A stretch of 64,000 nucleotides of DNA from an uncultured bacterium (GTDB lineage: Bacteria > Cyanobacteriota > Vampirovibrionia > Gastranaerophilales > Gastranaerophilaceae): positions 99,025 to 163,024 of the forward strand of contig CACYKF010000004.1 in the NCBI GenBank assembly GCA_902774905.1, read 5' to 3'. This document shows, piece after piece, positions 43,774 to 52,837 of this stretch. Made by a program: the position numbers and the translations under genes. Under the pieces are notes generated by a model that made no database searches, was not told where the DNA came from, and saw nothing but the letters and a program-made list of their open reading frames with translations. Positions within the stretch are counted from its first letter, which is position 1. Every line of letters starts with the position of its first letter.

Positions 43774-46109
43774 TGTTTAAAACTTTAAAATCAAAAATTA
43801 TTTTTACTTCATTCATAATGCTGACATTGTTGATGTCTGTGTTTATATTTTTTGCCATTCAATCAAGAATGTTCACCAAACAACTTATGGTGCAAAATTA
43901 CAGGTATTCTATTGATGCATTATTTGTTAATGACATTAATGACAGCATAATGACATTAGAAGATAATCTTAAAAGTTTGGCACTAATCGGCGGATTGCAT
44001 TACAGAACCAGCCGTAGTGATGAACTTACTGATGAAGTTGTAATAAGAATTTTCCGCAATTACCCTCATACCTTGGGTGGCGGGATTTGGTTTAAACCAT
44101 ATATTTTTGGTGATAATAAAAAATATAATTGTTTTTATGCATACCGAAATAAAGATAATAAAGTCGTACTTGATAAAAATTTTGCAAGTGCGGAATATGA
44201 CTATCCAAATCAACAATGGTATAAGGAAATCATTTCAAAAGTTACTCCAAAACGCAATATTGTCTGGACTAAACCGTATTATGAAAAAATCGGAAGTACA
44301 ACCAAAATGGTTACCGCAGGTACAGGCATATATGCCAAAGGAAAACTTGTCGGTATTGCTACTGTCGATTGGGAAATAAGTTCGGTTATAAAAAATATTT
44401 CAAAAATGAAACCGCATGAAATGAAATTCTCTATGTATAAAACAGGAAAAAAAATAAAAAACAGTTTTGTTTTACTGGGACATGCTGATGATGATTATAT
44501 TATTGCCACAAATGACCCGTATCTTGACGGGGATTCTCTTGTAGGTCATTCATTAAAAGAAATTCCATGGTATGCACCTGATTTATACGGCACAACATAC
44601 TTTACATATCATGGTAAAATATATACACCATTTTTTTGGAAATTACCTAACGGAATGGTTTTAGTAATATGTCTGCCGAAAACAGAAATGTTCATAAATG
44701 TAGATATGTTTTATTTCCCATTTACAGCCTTAATTCTTTTGTTTATTTTTATGATATTTGTGCGTGTATATTTTGGAATAAACCGCTATATTATAAATCC
44801 TATTGATAAACTTATTGATATCGCGCATAAAATCAGTGACGGAAAAGATGTAAATATCAAAATTGATAAACCTGCCGAGTTTGCGCAACTTGCCTCAACT
44901 TTTGACACAATGACAAAAGACTTGAAAATTATTACAAAAGAAAAAGAACATATAAATTCCGAACTTAATATCGCAAAATCCATTCAGGCATCAAGTTTGC
45001 CTGATGTATTCCCGCCATTTCCTGACAGAGATGAATTTGATATTTATGCGTTTATGGAACCTGCTAAAGAGGTTGGCGGTGATTTTTACGATTTTTATTT
45101 TATAGACGAAAATCGCTTTATGTTTTTAATTGCTGATGTTTCAGGCAAAGGTGTACCTGCAGCATTATTTATGATGACAGTTAAAACACTTATTAACAAC
45201 CTCTCCCAAGTCGGTTATGAACCACAGGAATTGATAAAAGTAATTAATAACAAGGTTTGCCAAAGTAACAAACAGGGATTTTTTGTTACGATGTTTGCCG
45301 GCATAGTTGATGTTGAAACAGGCGACATTACTTATATAAATTGCGGTCACAATGCACCGTTAATTAAATCAGGCATAGGTGAATACAAATATTTGGAATG
45401 TGATTCAAATATTGTACTCGGTGCATTTGAAGATTTTGATTTCAAAATTGTTCAGTCAAAACTTGAAGTTGGCGATACAATTTGCTTATATACTGACGGT
45501 ATGACGGAAGCAACAAACCAAAATAATGAAATGTACGGCGAAGAAAGGTTGCTTGAAAAAATTAATAAATTTGATAATGATGATATTTATACAATGGCAT
45601 CTGATATGAAAAATGATGTTATTAAATACAGCGAAAAAATTGAACGCAGTGATGATATTACCCTTGTGATTTTCAAATACAAAAATAAACATAATAATGT
45701 ACGCAAAACTATTTATAAAGCACCTGCTTCACAGGAAAACTACAAGGATTTTTACAAATGGCTTCATAATATTTGTGACCAGTGGCAAATTAATGATGAA
45801 CTGAAAAACAAACTTGATATGTGCGGAGAAGAAATATATGCAAATATAGCATTTTATGCTTACCCACAAACAGAAGGCGATATTCGTGTTGCAGTTTTAA
45901 AAGACGAAACACAAGTTACACTGAAATTTGCAGATGACGGTATTCCATACAACCCGTTAGAAAAACCTGACCCTGACATTACACTTCCGCCGGAACAAAG
46001 ACCGCTTGGGGGGTTAGGAATATTTATGGTTAAAGAAATGGCTGATGATATTCAATATGAATACACAAATAATAGTAATATTTTAACTTTAAAATTTAAT
46101 CTGCAATAA
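43773..46109 (+). CDS. Membrane sensor PP2C phosphatase fused to an RsbW-like kinase domain
   Basis: A 778-residue protein. A membrane helix at about 8-27, an extracellular Cache-like sensor (30-305), a second helix (about 305-328), HAMP (330-390, YIINPIDKLIDIAHKISDG), SpoIIE/RsbU phosphatase (410-635; EPAKEVGGDFYDFY, LIADVSGKGVPAALFM, YINCGHNAPL, YTDGMTEATN) and a C-terminal HATPase of the RsbW/SpoIIAB type (650-778; DMCGEEIYANIAFY, LKFADDGIPYNP, LGGLGIFMVKEMAD). Phosphatase and kinase for the STAS partner are thus in one chain. No sigma factor gene is nearby, so the final target is unknown. Confidence 0.9.
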   Translation: MFKTLKSKIIFTSFIMLTLLMSVFIFFAIQSRMFTKQLMVQNYRYSIDALFVNDINDSIMTLEDNLKSLALIGGLHYRTSRSDELTDEVVIRIFRNYPHTLGGGIWFKPYIFGDNKKYNCFYAYRNKDNKVVLDKNFASAEYDYPNQQWYKEIISKVTPKRNIVWTKPYYEKIGSTTKMVTAGTGIYAKGKLVGIATVDWEISSVIKNISKMKPHEMKFSMYKTGKKIKNSFVLLGHADDDYIIATNDPYLDGDSLVGHSLKEIPWYAPDLYGTTYFTYHGKIYTPFFWKLPNGMVLVICLPKTEMFINVDMFYFPFTALILLFIFMIFVRVYFGINRYIINPIDKLIDIAHKISDGKDVNIKIDKPAEFAQLASTFDTMTKDLKIITKEKEHINSELNIAKSIQASSLPDVFPPFPDRDEFDIYAFMEPAKEVGGDFYDFYFIDENRFMFLIADVSGKGVPAALFMMTVKTLINNLSQVGYEPQELIKVINNKVCQSNKQGFFVTMFAGIVDVETGDITYINCGHNAPLIKSGIGEYKYLECDSNIVLGAFEDFDFKIVQSKLEVGDTICLYTDGMTEATNQNNEMYGEERLLEKINKFDNDDIYTMASDMKNDVIKYSEKIERSDDITLVIFKYKNKHNNVRKTIYKAPASQENYKDFYKWLHNICDQWQINDELKNKLDMCGEEIYANIAFYAYPQTEGDIRVAVLKDETQVTLKFADDGIPYNPLEKPDPDITLPPEQRPLGGLGIFMVKEMADDIQYEYTNNSNILTLKFNLQ

Positions 46110-46171
46110 TCAATATTTTTATATTATAATAATCTTATTGAGAGAAATTTTGAATTAAGAGGGATATTATT

Positions 46172-47116
46172 ATGAATAAATTAGCATTTATCTTCCCCGG
46201 ACAAGGGGCTCAGGTTGTCGGTATGGGAAAAGATTTGTATGAACACTACCCTGCGGCAAAAAAAGTTTTCGATATTGCTGACGAAGTATTAGGCAAAAAG
46301 GTTACAAAAATGTGTTTTGAAGGTCCGGAAGATGACCTTAAACAAACAATAAACACTCAGCCTGCAATAGTTACAATGTCTATTGCGGCACTTGAAGCAT
46401 TCAAATCAAAACTGAATCTTACACCGCATTTTACGGCAGGACACAGTTTGGGTGAATATTGTGCAATGTTTTGTTCAGGTGTTATGAATCTTAAAACAAC
46501 ACTTTTGGCAATTCAAAAACGTGCAGCATTGATGAATAAGGTTAATAAAGGTATGATGGCAGCGGTTTTAAATGCTCCTGAAGGAAGTATTGAAAAAGCA
46601 TTAAAAGAGGCTTCAAAAGAAGGTTATGTAGATGTTGCAAACTACAATTCCCCTGTTCAGGTTGTTTTGACAGGAGATGAAAAAGCAGTAAATAAAGCAG
46701 GTGAAATTCTTACCCAAGCAGGTGCAAGAAGATTTGTTCCGCTTGCGGTTTCAGGTGCTTTCCACTCAAAATATTTAAATGAAGCAAGTAAAGAATTTGG
46801 CGAATTTGCAAAGGAATTAGATTTATCAAGCGCATCAGTTCCTGTTGTTACAAATGTAGATGCATCAGCAACAATCAGTGCAGAAGATTTCAGAAACAAA
46901 ATGCCTCGCCAGATTTGTTCATCTGTTCACTGGACTCAAACCATTGAAAATATGGTCAAAAACGGTGTTGATACTTTTGTTGAATTTGGACCGGGGAAAG
47001 TACTTGCAGGTTTGAACAAAAAAATTAATCCTGAAGTAAAAACCTATAATGTTTATGATAAAGAATCATTAGAATCAACCATTTCGGCTCTTGAACATGA
47101 ACATGCTAATGTTTAA
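46172..47116 (+). CDS. fabD: Malonyl-CoA:ACP transacylase
   Basis: A 314-residue enzyme moving malonyl groups to ACP. FIFPGQGAQVVGMG opens it, the catalytic Ser is in AGHSLGEYCA, Arg in IQKRAALM, and the second catalytic His in VSGAFHSKYLNEA; FVEFGPGKVLAGL is the usual C-terminal motif. GAGGG lies 9 bases upstream. It starts 62 bases after the phosphatase gene. Confidence 0.95.
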   Translation: MNKLAFIFPGQGAQVVGMGKDLYEHYPAAKKVFDIADEVLGKKVTKMCFEGPEDDLKQTINTQPAIVTMSIAALEAFKSKLNLTPHFTAGHSLGEYCAMFCSGVMNLKTTLLAIQKRAALMNKVNKGMMAAVLNAPEGSIEKALKEASKEGYVDVANYNSPVQVVLTGDEKAVNKAGEILTQAGARRFVPLAVSGAFHSKYLNEASKEFGEFAKELDLSSASVPVVTNVDASATISAEDFRNKMPRQICSSVHWTQTIENMVKNGVDTFVEFGPGKVLAGLNKKINPEVKTYNVYDKESLESTISALEHEHANV

Positions 47117-47119
47117 GTT

Positions 47120-47437
47120 ATGAAAAAAATAATAATAAAAATATTTCTTATATTAGTATTTATTGTCGGTAACTGTGCAATGGCACAGGATAATTTGGGC
47201 AATGTTTTGGATTCTACATCTGTAGAGAGTTCTGATAATCAAGGTATAAATACTAAAGAAGAATATTTATTTGTAGATTCACGCATCAAAAAAGAATTAA
47301 AAAATTCTATTCAAAATGTTTATGGTCAAGATAATGTCCAAAATATATATGATAATATAATTAAACATGCTCAAATTTCTATTGAAAACAGGCCTCTAAA
47401 TCTTAAACAACAAGATTTGGAAAGAAATTCCGATTGA
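47120..47437 (+). CDS. Small secreted protein
   Basis: A 105-residue protein with a signal peptide (KKIIIKIFLILVFIVGNCAMA) and a polar, Asn/Asp-rich mature part. It starts 3 bases after fabD with no ribosome site of its own, so it depends on coupling. The tail (SRIKKELKNSIQNVYGQDNV) is helical. Family not recognised. Confidence 0.6.
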   Translation: MKKIIIKIFLILVFIVGNCAMAQDNLGNVLDSTSVESSDNQGINTKEEYLFVDSRIKKELKNSIQNVYGQDNVQNIYDNIIKHAQISIENRPLNLKQQDLERNSD

Positions 47438-47458
47438 TTTAAAGATGAAATTATCTAT

Positions 47459-49204
47459 ATGTTTTATGTAAATCAATTTGGGGTTATTCAAAATGATAAA
47501 GATAATACTTTTGATAATACAAAAGAAATGCTTGATTATCTGCAAAATTTAGGTGTGACAACTCTTTATTTATTACCTTTTGTTGATAGTCCAATGGAAG
47601 ATTCCGGATTTGATGTCAAAAATCCACAGGATGTTCGCAGAGACTTAGGCGGCATGGAACAATTTAAAAATTTTATTAAAACCGCCAAAGAAAAGGGGTT
47701 TAAAATAAAATCCGACTTAGTTTTAAATCATTTATCCGATAAGCATGATTGGTTTCAAAATTTAAAAAACGGTGATTTGTCGTATTTAAATTATTTCATT
47801 TGGCGAGATAAAATGCCGGAATATAAAAAGTACTACGATGAAAAACTCGGAACAATAGTTGAATATACGGAAGATAACGGAACAGTTTCTAAACGACGAT
47901 TGATTTTCCCTGAAAATACCGAAACAAATTGGCGAGAAGTAGAAATAAACATAAAAAATGAAAATGGTGAAGACGAAACAAAAACATTTTATCTTTATCA
48001 TACATTTTACCCGTTCCAACTTGATATAAATTGGGAAAATCCTGAAGTTCTTTATTATATGCTTGACACAATCACAACTTGGGCAAATTTGGGAGTAGAT
48101 ATTTTCAGAATGGATGCAATACCTTATTTATCAAAAGAAGAAGGAACAAATGCCGAAAATCAGCCTAAAACTCATTCGATAATTAACATTTTGAGTAATT
48201 ATTTGCAATTAACAGCACCATCATCTGTTATTCAGGTTGAAGCATGCCAGCACCCCAAAGATATTATTCCATATTTTGGCAAAACAAGAAATGTAGAAGT
48301 TGATATTTTAGAAAACAAAAAAGAACTTTTTAGAACATCAGAAGCACAAATTGCATATAATTTCCCTTATATGAATGCTATTTGGGCAAGTTTAATTTCT
48401 GAAGATAAAAAATATTTTATTGAAACCTATAAAAAAACACCAAACATTCCTAAAAATACATCCTGGGGAATATTTTTACGGGTTCATGATGAATTAACAC
48501 TTGAAATGGTATCACCGGAAGTCAGAAATCTTATATTTGAAGACTTGGAACCAAAGGGAGCCGGTTTTAGAAACGGTTTTGGTGTCAGCGGACGACTTGC
48601 TAATTTTTTAGACAAAAATCCAAGCAGAATACAAGAGGCTTTTGGGATATTATTTTCAATTCCCGGAATTCCAATTATTTATTACGGAGATGAAATTGGT
48701 GTAACAAATAATTTTGAAAATGCAAAAAAATCCGCTCAAAAAAGAAAAAATAAAAATAAATTTTTAAAATTATTATCTTTTTTTGATTCTCGAGACATAA
48801 ATCGTGGAAATGTACCCAAAAAACTTTTTTATGGTTCGACGAAAGGTTATTACAAATTTAATTCAAAAATTTACAATATCACAAAAAATCTGATTAATAT
48901 AAGAAAGAATAATCCCGCACTTGTAAACGGGGATTTTGAGATATTAAAAACAAATTCTCCGCACAATTTTGCATATATCAGAAAAAATAAAGAACAGCAA
49001 ATACTTGTAATAAATAATTTATCTAAAGAAAAATTAATTGCAGAAATTACCCTGCCAATAAATTTAGTCTTAAAAAAACAAGGAAAAATAACTCGTTTAA
49101 AAAATCTTATTAACAGAGATAATATTAAAGTAAATATATCAACAACGAACCGAACAATGCATTTAAGACTATCACCATACCAAGTTGTTTGGCTTGAATT
49201 GTAG
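47459..49204 (+). CDS. GH13 alpha-amylase family enzyme, trehalose-synthase-like
   Basis: A 581-residue enzyme with the GH13 regions: I KSDLVLNHLSDKHDWF, II GVDIFRMDAIPYL (nucleophile Asp), III SVIQVEACQHP (acid Glu), IV FLRVHDELTLEMV (third Asp). The HDELTLEMV wording and IPIIYYGDEIGV resemble trehalose synthase (maltose to trehalose). The GVRTPMQW motif of TreS is replaced by FDSRDINRGN, so hydrolase or phosphorylase activity is possible. No signal peptide, so cytosolic. Four or so bases separate it from the acyltransferase gene. Confidence 0.8.
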   Translation: MFYVNQFGVIQNDKDNTFDNTKEMLDYLQNLGVTTLYLLPFVDSPMEDSGFDVKNPQDVRRDLGGMEQFKNFIKTAKEKGFKIKSDLVLNHLSDKHDWFQNLKNGDLSYLNYFIWRDKMPEYKKYYDEKLGTIVEYTEDNGTVSKRRLIFPENTETNWREVEINIKNENGEDETKTFYLYHTFYPFQLDINWENPEVLYYMLDTITTWANLGVDIFRMDAIPYLSKEEGTNAENQPKTHSIINILSNYLQLTAPSSVIQVEACQHPKDIIPYFGKTRNVEVDILENKKELFRTSEAQIAYNFPYMNAIWASLISEDKKYFIETYKKTPNIPKNTSWGIFLRVHDELTLEMVSPEVRNLIFEDLEPKGAGFRNGFGVSGRLANFLDKNPSRIQEAFGILFSIPGIPIIYYGDEIGVTNNFENAKKSAQKRKNKNKFLKLLSFFDSRDINRGNVPKKLFYGSTKGYYKFNSKIYNITKNLINIRKNNPALVNGDFEILKTNSPHNFAYIRKNKEQQILVINNLSKEKLIAEITLPINLVLKKQGKITRLKNLINRDNIKVNISTTNRTMHLRLSPYQVVWLEL

Positions 49205-49210
49205 GAATAA

Positions 49211-50317
49211 ATGATGGAAATACAACATAAAAAACAATTTTTAAATTATATAAATATATTTAGAGGACTTGCAATTCTTTTGATAATTGCAGGACATACA
49301 ATGCAATTCGGAGAAAGTTCAAGTTTAATACACAAAATCAATTGCGAAATAATTTGCGGCGGAACGGCATTATTTATATTTATTTCAGGTTTTTTATTTC
49401 AACATTTGTCATACAAATTTGAATATAAAAACTATCTTTCAAAAAAATGGACTAATGTGGTCTTGCCATACTTTATAACATCAATAGTCGGTATTATATT
49501 CTGTTTCATTTACCCCCAAACTTACGGAAATTCTTTTGACGGATTAAATCCGTTTATTCAGATACCAATGTTTTTAACGACAGGCAGAATACACAATACA
49601 CCGACTTGGTTTATTCCAATGATAATCTTATTTTTTATCTGCTCATGGATGTTGTTGAAATTGGAACAAAAGGGGTGGTTATACAAATTATTACCGTTTA
49701 TGTTTTTAATAACCCTGATTTGCCCCAGAATAGATGTTGATTACAATTCAATAATGAACTTGACATATACTCAAAAATATCTTGCTTGTTTGGGGTATGT
49801 ATTCAACGGTTTTATACATTTCTTTTCTTTGTATGTTTTTGGAATGTTTTGTTCAAAGTATAAGGAAGTTATTGATACTTTTTATAACAAAAGATTTATT
49901 CTTTGGGTATTGATGCTTGTTTTGGCAGGAGCAAATGTATATTTATCTTATAAGGGTATTTATTCAAGTTACACAATCTCAAAAACAATACTTACAATGC
50001 TTATTTTAGGATATCTGAAACATTATGATAAATGGATTATGAAAAAGGAAACACTAAATAAAGTCTTTGATATTACGGCAAAATATTCTTTCGGATTATT
50101 TTTTGTTCATTGGTATTGGTTCTTCATTTATAATCAAATTTTTGGATTAGAAAAAGTTATTCCGATTATTGATAATAGTTATATGGGCGTTTTAGGCATA
50201 GTGTTTATCAGATTTGTCGGAGTCACAGTACTTTCTATGCTTTCACTGTATTTAGGTAAAAAATTTATTTTACTAATAAATAAAAATGCTAATGTAAGAA
50301 TGTTTTTAGGCATTTAG
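49211..50317 (+). CDS. Membrane acyltransferase (acyltransferase-3 family)
   Basis: A 368-residue integral membrane protein with about ten helices. NIFRGLAILLIIAGHTMQF carries the Arg and His typical of the family, followed by ALFIFISGFLFQ and WFIPMIILFFICSW. Such enzymes O-acetylate surface sugars or other envelope glycans. It follows the GH13 gene by six bases; the functional link is unclear. The alternative start is the adjacent ATG at 49214. Confidence 0.85.
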   Translation: MMEIQHKKQFLNYINIFRGLAILLIIAGHTMQFGESSSLIHKINCEIICGGTALFIFISGFLFQHLSYKFEYKNYLSKKWTNVVLPYFITSIVGIIFCFIYPQTYGNSFDGLNPFIQIPMFLTTGRIHNTPTWFIPMIILFFICSWMLLKLEQKGWLYKLLPFMFLITLICPRIDVDYNSIMNLTYTQKYLACLGYVFNGFIHFFSLYVFGMFCSKYKEVIDTFYNKRFILWVLMLVLAGANVYLSYKGIYSSYTISKTILTMLILGYLKHYDKWIMKKETLNKVFDITAKYSFGLFFVHWYWFFIYNQIFGLEKVIPIIDNSYMGVLGIVFIRFVGVTVLSMLSLYLGKKFILLINKNANVRMFLGI

Positions 50318-50323
50318 AAATTA

Positions 50324-50614
50324 TTAACTAATGATAAAATCAGATTTTTGGGAAATAAAGTAGTCTTTGTAATCAATGACTACTTTATTATTTTGAGGAA
50401 CATAATGAGAGAGTCTTTTTTGTCTTGCCGAATTTTTAGAGTGAATAAAATCCGCAGTTGTCAAAGCAAATGAAATTCCAAAAATAAAACAACTCAAAGC
50501 AATTATTGGCAAAAATAATATATTATCAAGATTTATATAAAAAACTAATGACAGACTGAATAAAAATCCTAAAGCATTAAATAACATTGTCAAAAGGTAC
50601 AATAAATTTTTCAT
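50324..50614 (-). CDS. Small two-helix membrane protein
   Basis: A 96-residue protein with AAGGAG upstream, two hydrophobic helices (about 3-26 and 31-55) and a polar, Lys/Ser-rich C-terminal tail. No family is recognised. It ends six bases from the convergent acyltransferase gene. Confidence 0.6.
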   Translation of the reverse strand: MKNLLYLLTMLFNALGFLFSLSLVFYINLDNILFLPIIALSCFIFGISFALTTADFIHSKNSARQKRLSHYVPQNNKVVIDYKDYFISQKSDFIIS

Positions 50615-50708
50615 TTCTTCTCTCCTTTAATTTCTTTTTCAATTTCGATATTTTTATGTTATTATGTGCATGCGTCAAAAACGGTTGTATAAATTTGAGG
50701 AGTATAAA

Positions 50709-51668
50709 ATGTTGGATAAGCCAAGATATTCAAGAGTTTCGGATATTATTGACCTTGCAACTTATATGGCATCTAAAGTTCAGGGAATTACTATCGGTGA
50801 TATTATGGAAAGATATAATGTTTCACGCAGAACATCAGAGCGCATGCGTGACAGTCTTATGAATATTTTTCCTGAAGTTGATGAAATTGAAACAAACGAC
50901 AATTATAAACACTGGGGTTTCACAAACAATGTAATTTCGAGTTTAATCAGTTTTAAGCCTAAAGAAATCGCCAATTTGGAACAAATGCAGCGTCGCACAA
51001 CAAACAAAGAACTCAAAAATGAACTTACTGACACAATTACCAAAATTAAGGCACTGACAAACAAACGACAAACAAATGCCGAAGAAAATATTGAACTTTT
51101 TATGCAGACAGAAGGTTATGCCGTTCGCCAAATGCCGCAATATACTATTGATTTAAAAACTTTGGATATTATAAGAAAAGCACTTCAGACTTCAAAAAAA
51201 GTAACTGGAATTTATCACGATAAACAGCGAACAATTGAACCTTTGGGAATGATTTACGGTTCAAAAATTTATTTAATTGCAAGAGAAAAAGCAAAAGGTG
51301 ACGGAATTTATAACTATCTTTTGCACAAATTTTCAGACCTTAAATTGACAGAAAAAACTTTTGACAAAGGTGATTTTAATTTGCACGAATACGCAAAAGA
51401 ATCTTTTGGGGTTTATCACGGTGAAATTTTGAATGTTAAACTTCTTTTCTCAAAAGAACTTGCACAAGAGGCGAGTAATTTTAACTTCCATCCGACACAA
51501 AAGGGAACATTAAACCCTGACGGCACTTATACGGTAACTTTTAAGGCAAGCGGTGATAAAGAAATTATCTGGCATGTTTTCAGATGGGGTGAAGGGTGTA
51601 AAATTCTCTCACCAAAATCACTCCAAAAGGAATACAAACAATATTTGCAAAATTGTTTAAATAATTAA
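50709..51668 (+). CDS. WYL-domain transcriptional regulator
   Basis: The start is the ATG at 50709 with GAGGAG 6 bases upstream; an upstream in-frame ATG has no ribosome site. The 319-residue protein has an N-terminal helix-turn-helix (GITIGDIMERYNVSRRTSERM) and a WYL ligand-binding domain at about 155-250 (KVTGIYHDKQRTIEPLGMIYG, YLIAREKAKGDGIYNYLLHKFSD), then a C-terminal WCX-like extension. WYL regulators sense nucleic acid or nucleotides and often sit beside defence genes, though none is adjacent here. Confidence 0.88.
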   Translation: MLDKPRYSRVSDIIDLATYMASKVQGITIGDIMERYNVSRRTSERMRDSLMNIFPEVDEIETNDNYKHWGFTNNVISSLISFKPKEIANLEQMQRRTTNKELKNELTDTITKIKALTNKRQTNAEENIELFMQTEGYAVRQMPQYTIDLKTLDIIRKALQTSKKVTGIYHDKQRTIEPLGMIYGSKIYLIAREKAKGDGIYNYLLHKFSDLKLTEKTFDKGDFNLHEYAKESFGVYHGEILNVKLLFSKELAQEASNFNFHPTQKGTLNPDGTYTVTFKASGDKEIIWHVFRWGEGCKILSPKSLQKEYKQYLQNCLNN

Positions 51669-52313
51669 CTACTTTATTGCAGGAAAGAAATATCTTACTC
51701 CATTATCACTACGCCATCTGACATAGCCTGTTTTTGGGGTTTTATCCAAATCCATAACACTCACAAGCGCAAAATTTCCTCTGATAATATTCAAATGAAT
51801 TTTTTGCGGCATGTTCATTGTAGAAATTGTTTGAGATAAATCATCAGGCGAACCCTTCAAGTCTTTACAAACTGACGGCGCACCTTTTAGTATAGTCAAA
51901 CCGTATTTTTTGCCGTAAGTATTATAAAAATTTGTCCATGTCATAAATTTGTACGGATCATCTTCTTTTATCCAGCCTGTCAAACCTTTTGAATTGTCAT
52001 AAACAATTTCAACCCAACCATCGACAATATCGACAACATTTACATAAGCCAAATCTTTTTTGGTTATAAATAACGCAAAGAAATTATCTGCACCTATGCT
52101 TTCAGGGAAAAATTCTTCTTTATTCCAGCGAATACGATAAAGAATTTGCGCATCTTCGTCAGGAAATTTATAAACATTTATATCGTCTTTAACCTGATAC
52201 AACCCGACTGTACGAACCCCTTCCATAGACGGAGTTACAGGAATAATATCTTTTGCCAAAACACCTAAAGTCATTACAAAAACCATTAATATTGATAAAA
52301 ATATTTTTTTCAT
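51669..52313 (-). CDS. Secreted SH3-like domain protein
   Basis: A 214-residue protein with a signal peptide (KKIFLSILMVFVMTLGVLA) and an SH3b-like domain at about 35-125 (VYKFPDEDAQILYRIRW ... YVNVVDIVDGWVEIVYDNSKGLTGWIKEDD), the type used to bind cell-wall peptides. The C-terminal part (SVMDLDKTPKTGYVRWRSDNG) looks like a second copy. It ends next to the WYL gene stop. Confidence 0.75.
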   Translation of the reverse strand: MKKIFLSILMVFVMTLGVLAKDIIPVTPSMEGVRTVGLYQVKDDINVYKFPDEDAQILYRIRWNKEEFFPESIGADNFFALFITKKDLAYVNVVDIVDGWVEIVYDNSKGLTGWIKEDDPYKFMTWTNFYNTYGKKYGLTILKGAPSVCKDLKGSPDDLSQTISTMNMPQKIHLNIIRGNFALVSVMDLDKTPKTGYVRWRSDNGVRYFFPAIK

Positions 52314-52432
52314 ATATTTGCCCTCTGTTTTGAAAAAATCAATCTAAATATTATTATAGTTATTATAAAAAAAAATACAAGAATCAAAAAATGCCTTGTA
52401 TTGGACAAGCATGCCCTATCTACAATTCTCAT

Positions 52433-52480
52433 ACCCTCCCCTTGAGGGAGGGTGAAAATCTTTGATTTTCGGGTGGGGTT
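52433..52480. repeat. CCCTCCCC/GGGAGGG and GAAAATC/GATTTTC hairpin repeat
   Basis: Same family as the repeat at 19511, here in the opposite orientation. It begins the 524-base repeat island that fills 52314-52837, in which I see no gene. Confidence 0.7.
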
Positions 52481-52501
52481 AAATATTTGTCGGCATAATA
52501 T

Positions 52502-52557
52502 GTAAGTTGGGCTTTCAGCCCAACAAATATAATGTTGGGGTAGAAACCCCAACTTAC
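52502..52557. repeat. 56-nt double-hairpin repeat, copy 4
   Basis: Orientation as at 16749 (GGGCTTTCAGCCC, then GGGGTAGAAACCCC). The two copies are almost identical. Confidence 0.85.
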
Positions 52558-52564
52558 TTATTAA

Positions 52565-52692
52565 AAAAAAGAGGCTTTTGTCATTAATGAACTGACAGTT
52601 ATACTGTCACCCTGAACTTGTTTCAGGGTCTCACCCCAAGCATATTATATGACAATTTTAACAGAGTGTTTCAGAATCTTAAAGCCTCATTT
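52565..52692. repeat. AAAGAGGCTTT/AAAGCCTC hairpin with REP units in its loop
   Basis: The outer arms match those of the fabG terminator. The loop carries CCCTGAAC/TTTCAGGG (52606-52632) and a further TTTCAGAATC half-site. It is a second case of REP units nested in a terminator-like stem. Confidence 0.65.
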
Positions 52693-52727
52693 TTATATTT
52701 TTTGTTGGGTTTCACCCAACCTACAGG

Positions 52728-52830
52728 CTCCTACTGAACACTCTTAAATTTGATTAACAAGGAAATCCTGAAACGAGTTCAGGATGACAATTTTGTTTAT
52801 TTTATAAACTATTATTCTGCATTTTTCAAG
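52728..52830. repeat. Empty third copy of the peptide-bearing element
   Basis: The left flank (CTCCTACTGAACACTC to GACAATTTTGTTTATT) is joined directly to the right flank (TTATAAACTATTATTCTGCA to TTTTTCAAGT). In copy 1 these flanks lie at 16914-16988 and 17258-17286 with the ~270-bp peptide module between them. As in copy 1, the right end abuts the stop codon of a - strand gene (pheT). Confidence 0.75.
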
Positions 52831-52837
52831 TGACAAA

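Noticed and set aside
52310-52552. 80-codon - strand frame
   Set aside because: It consists largely of two dispersed hairpin repeats and lacks a ribosome site.
16749-52557. Possible CRISPR array from the repeated 56-nt units
   Set aside because: The copies are kilobases apart, in both orientations, with no regular spacers and no cas genes.
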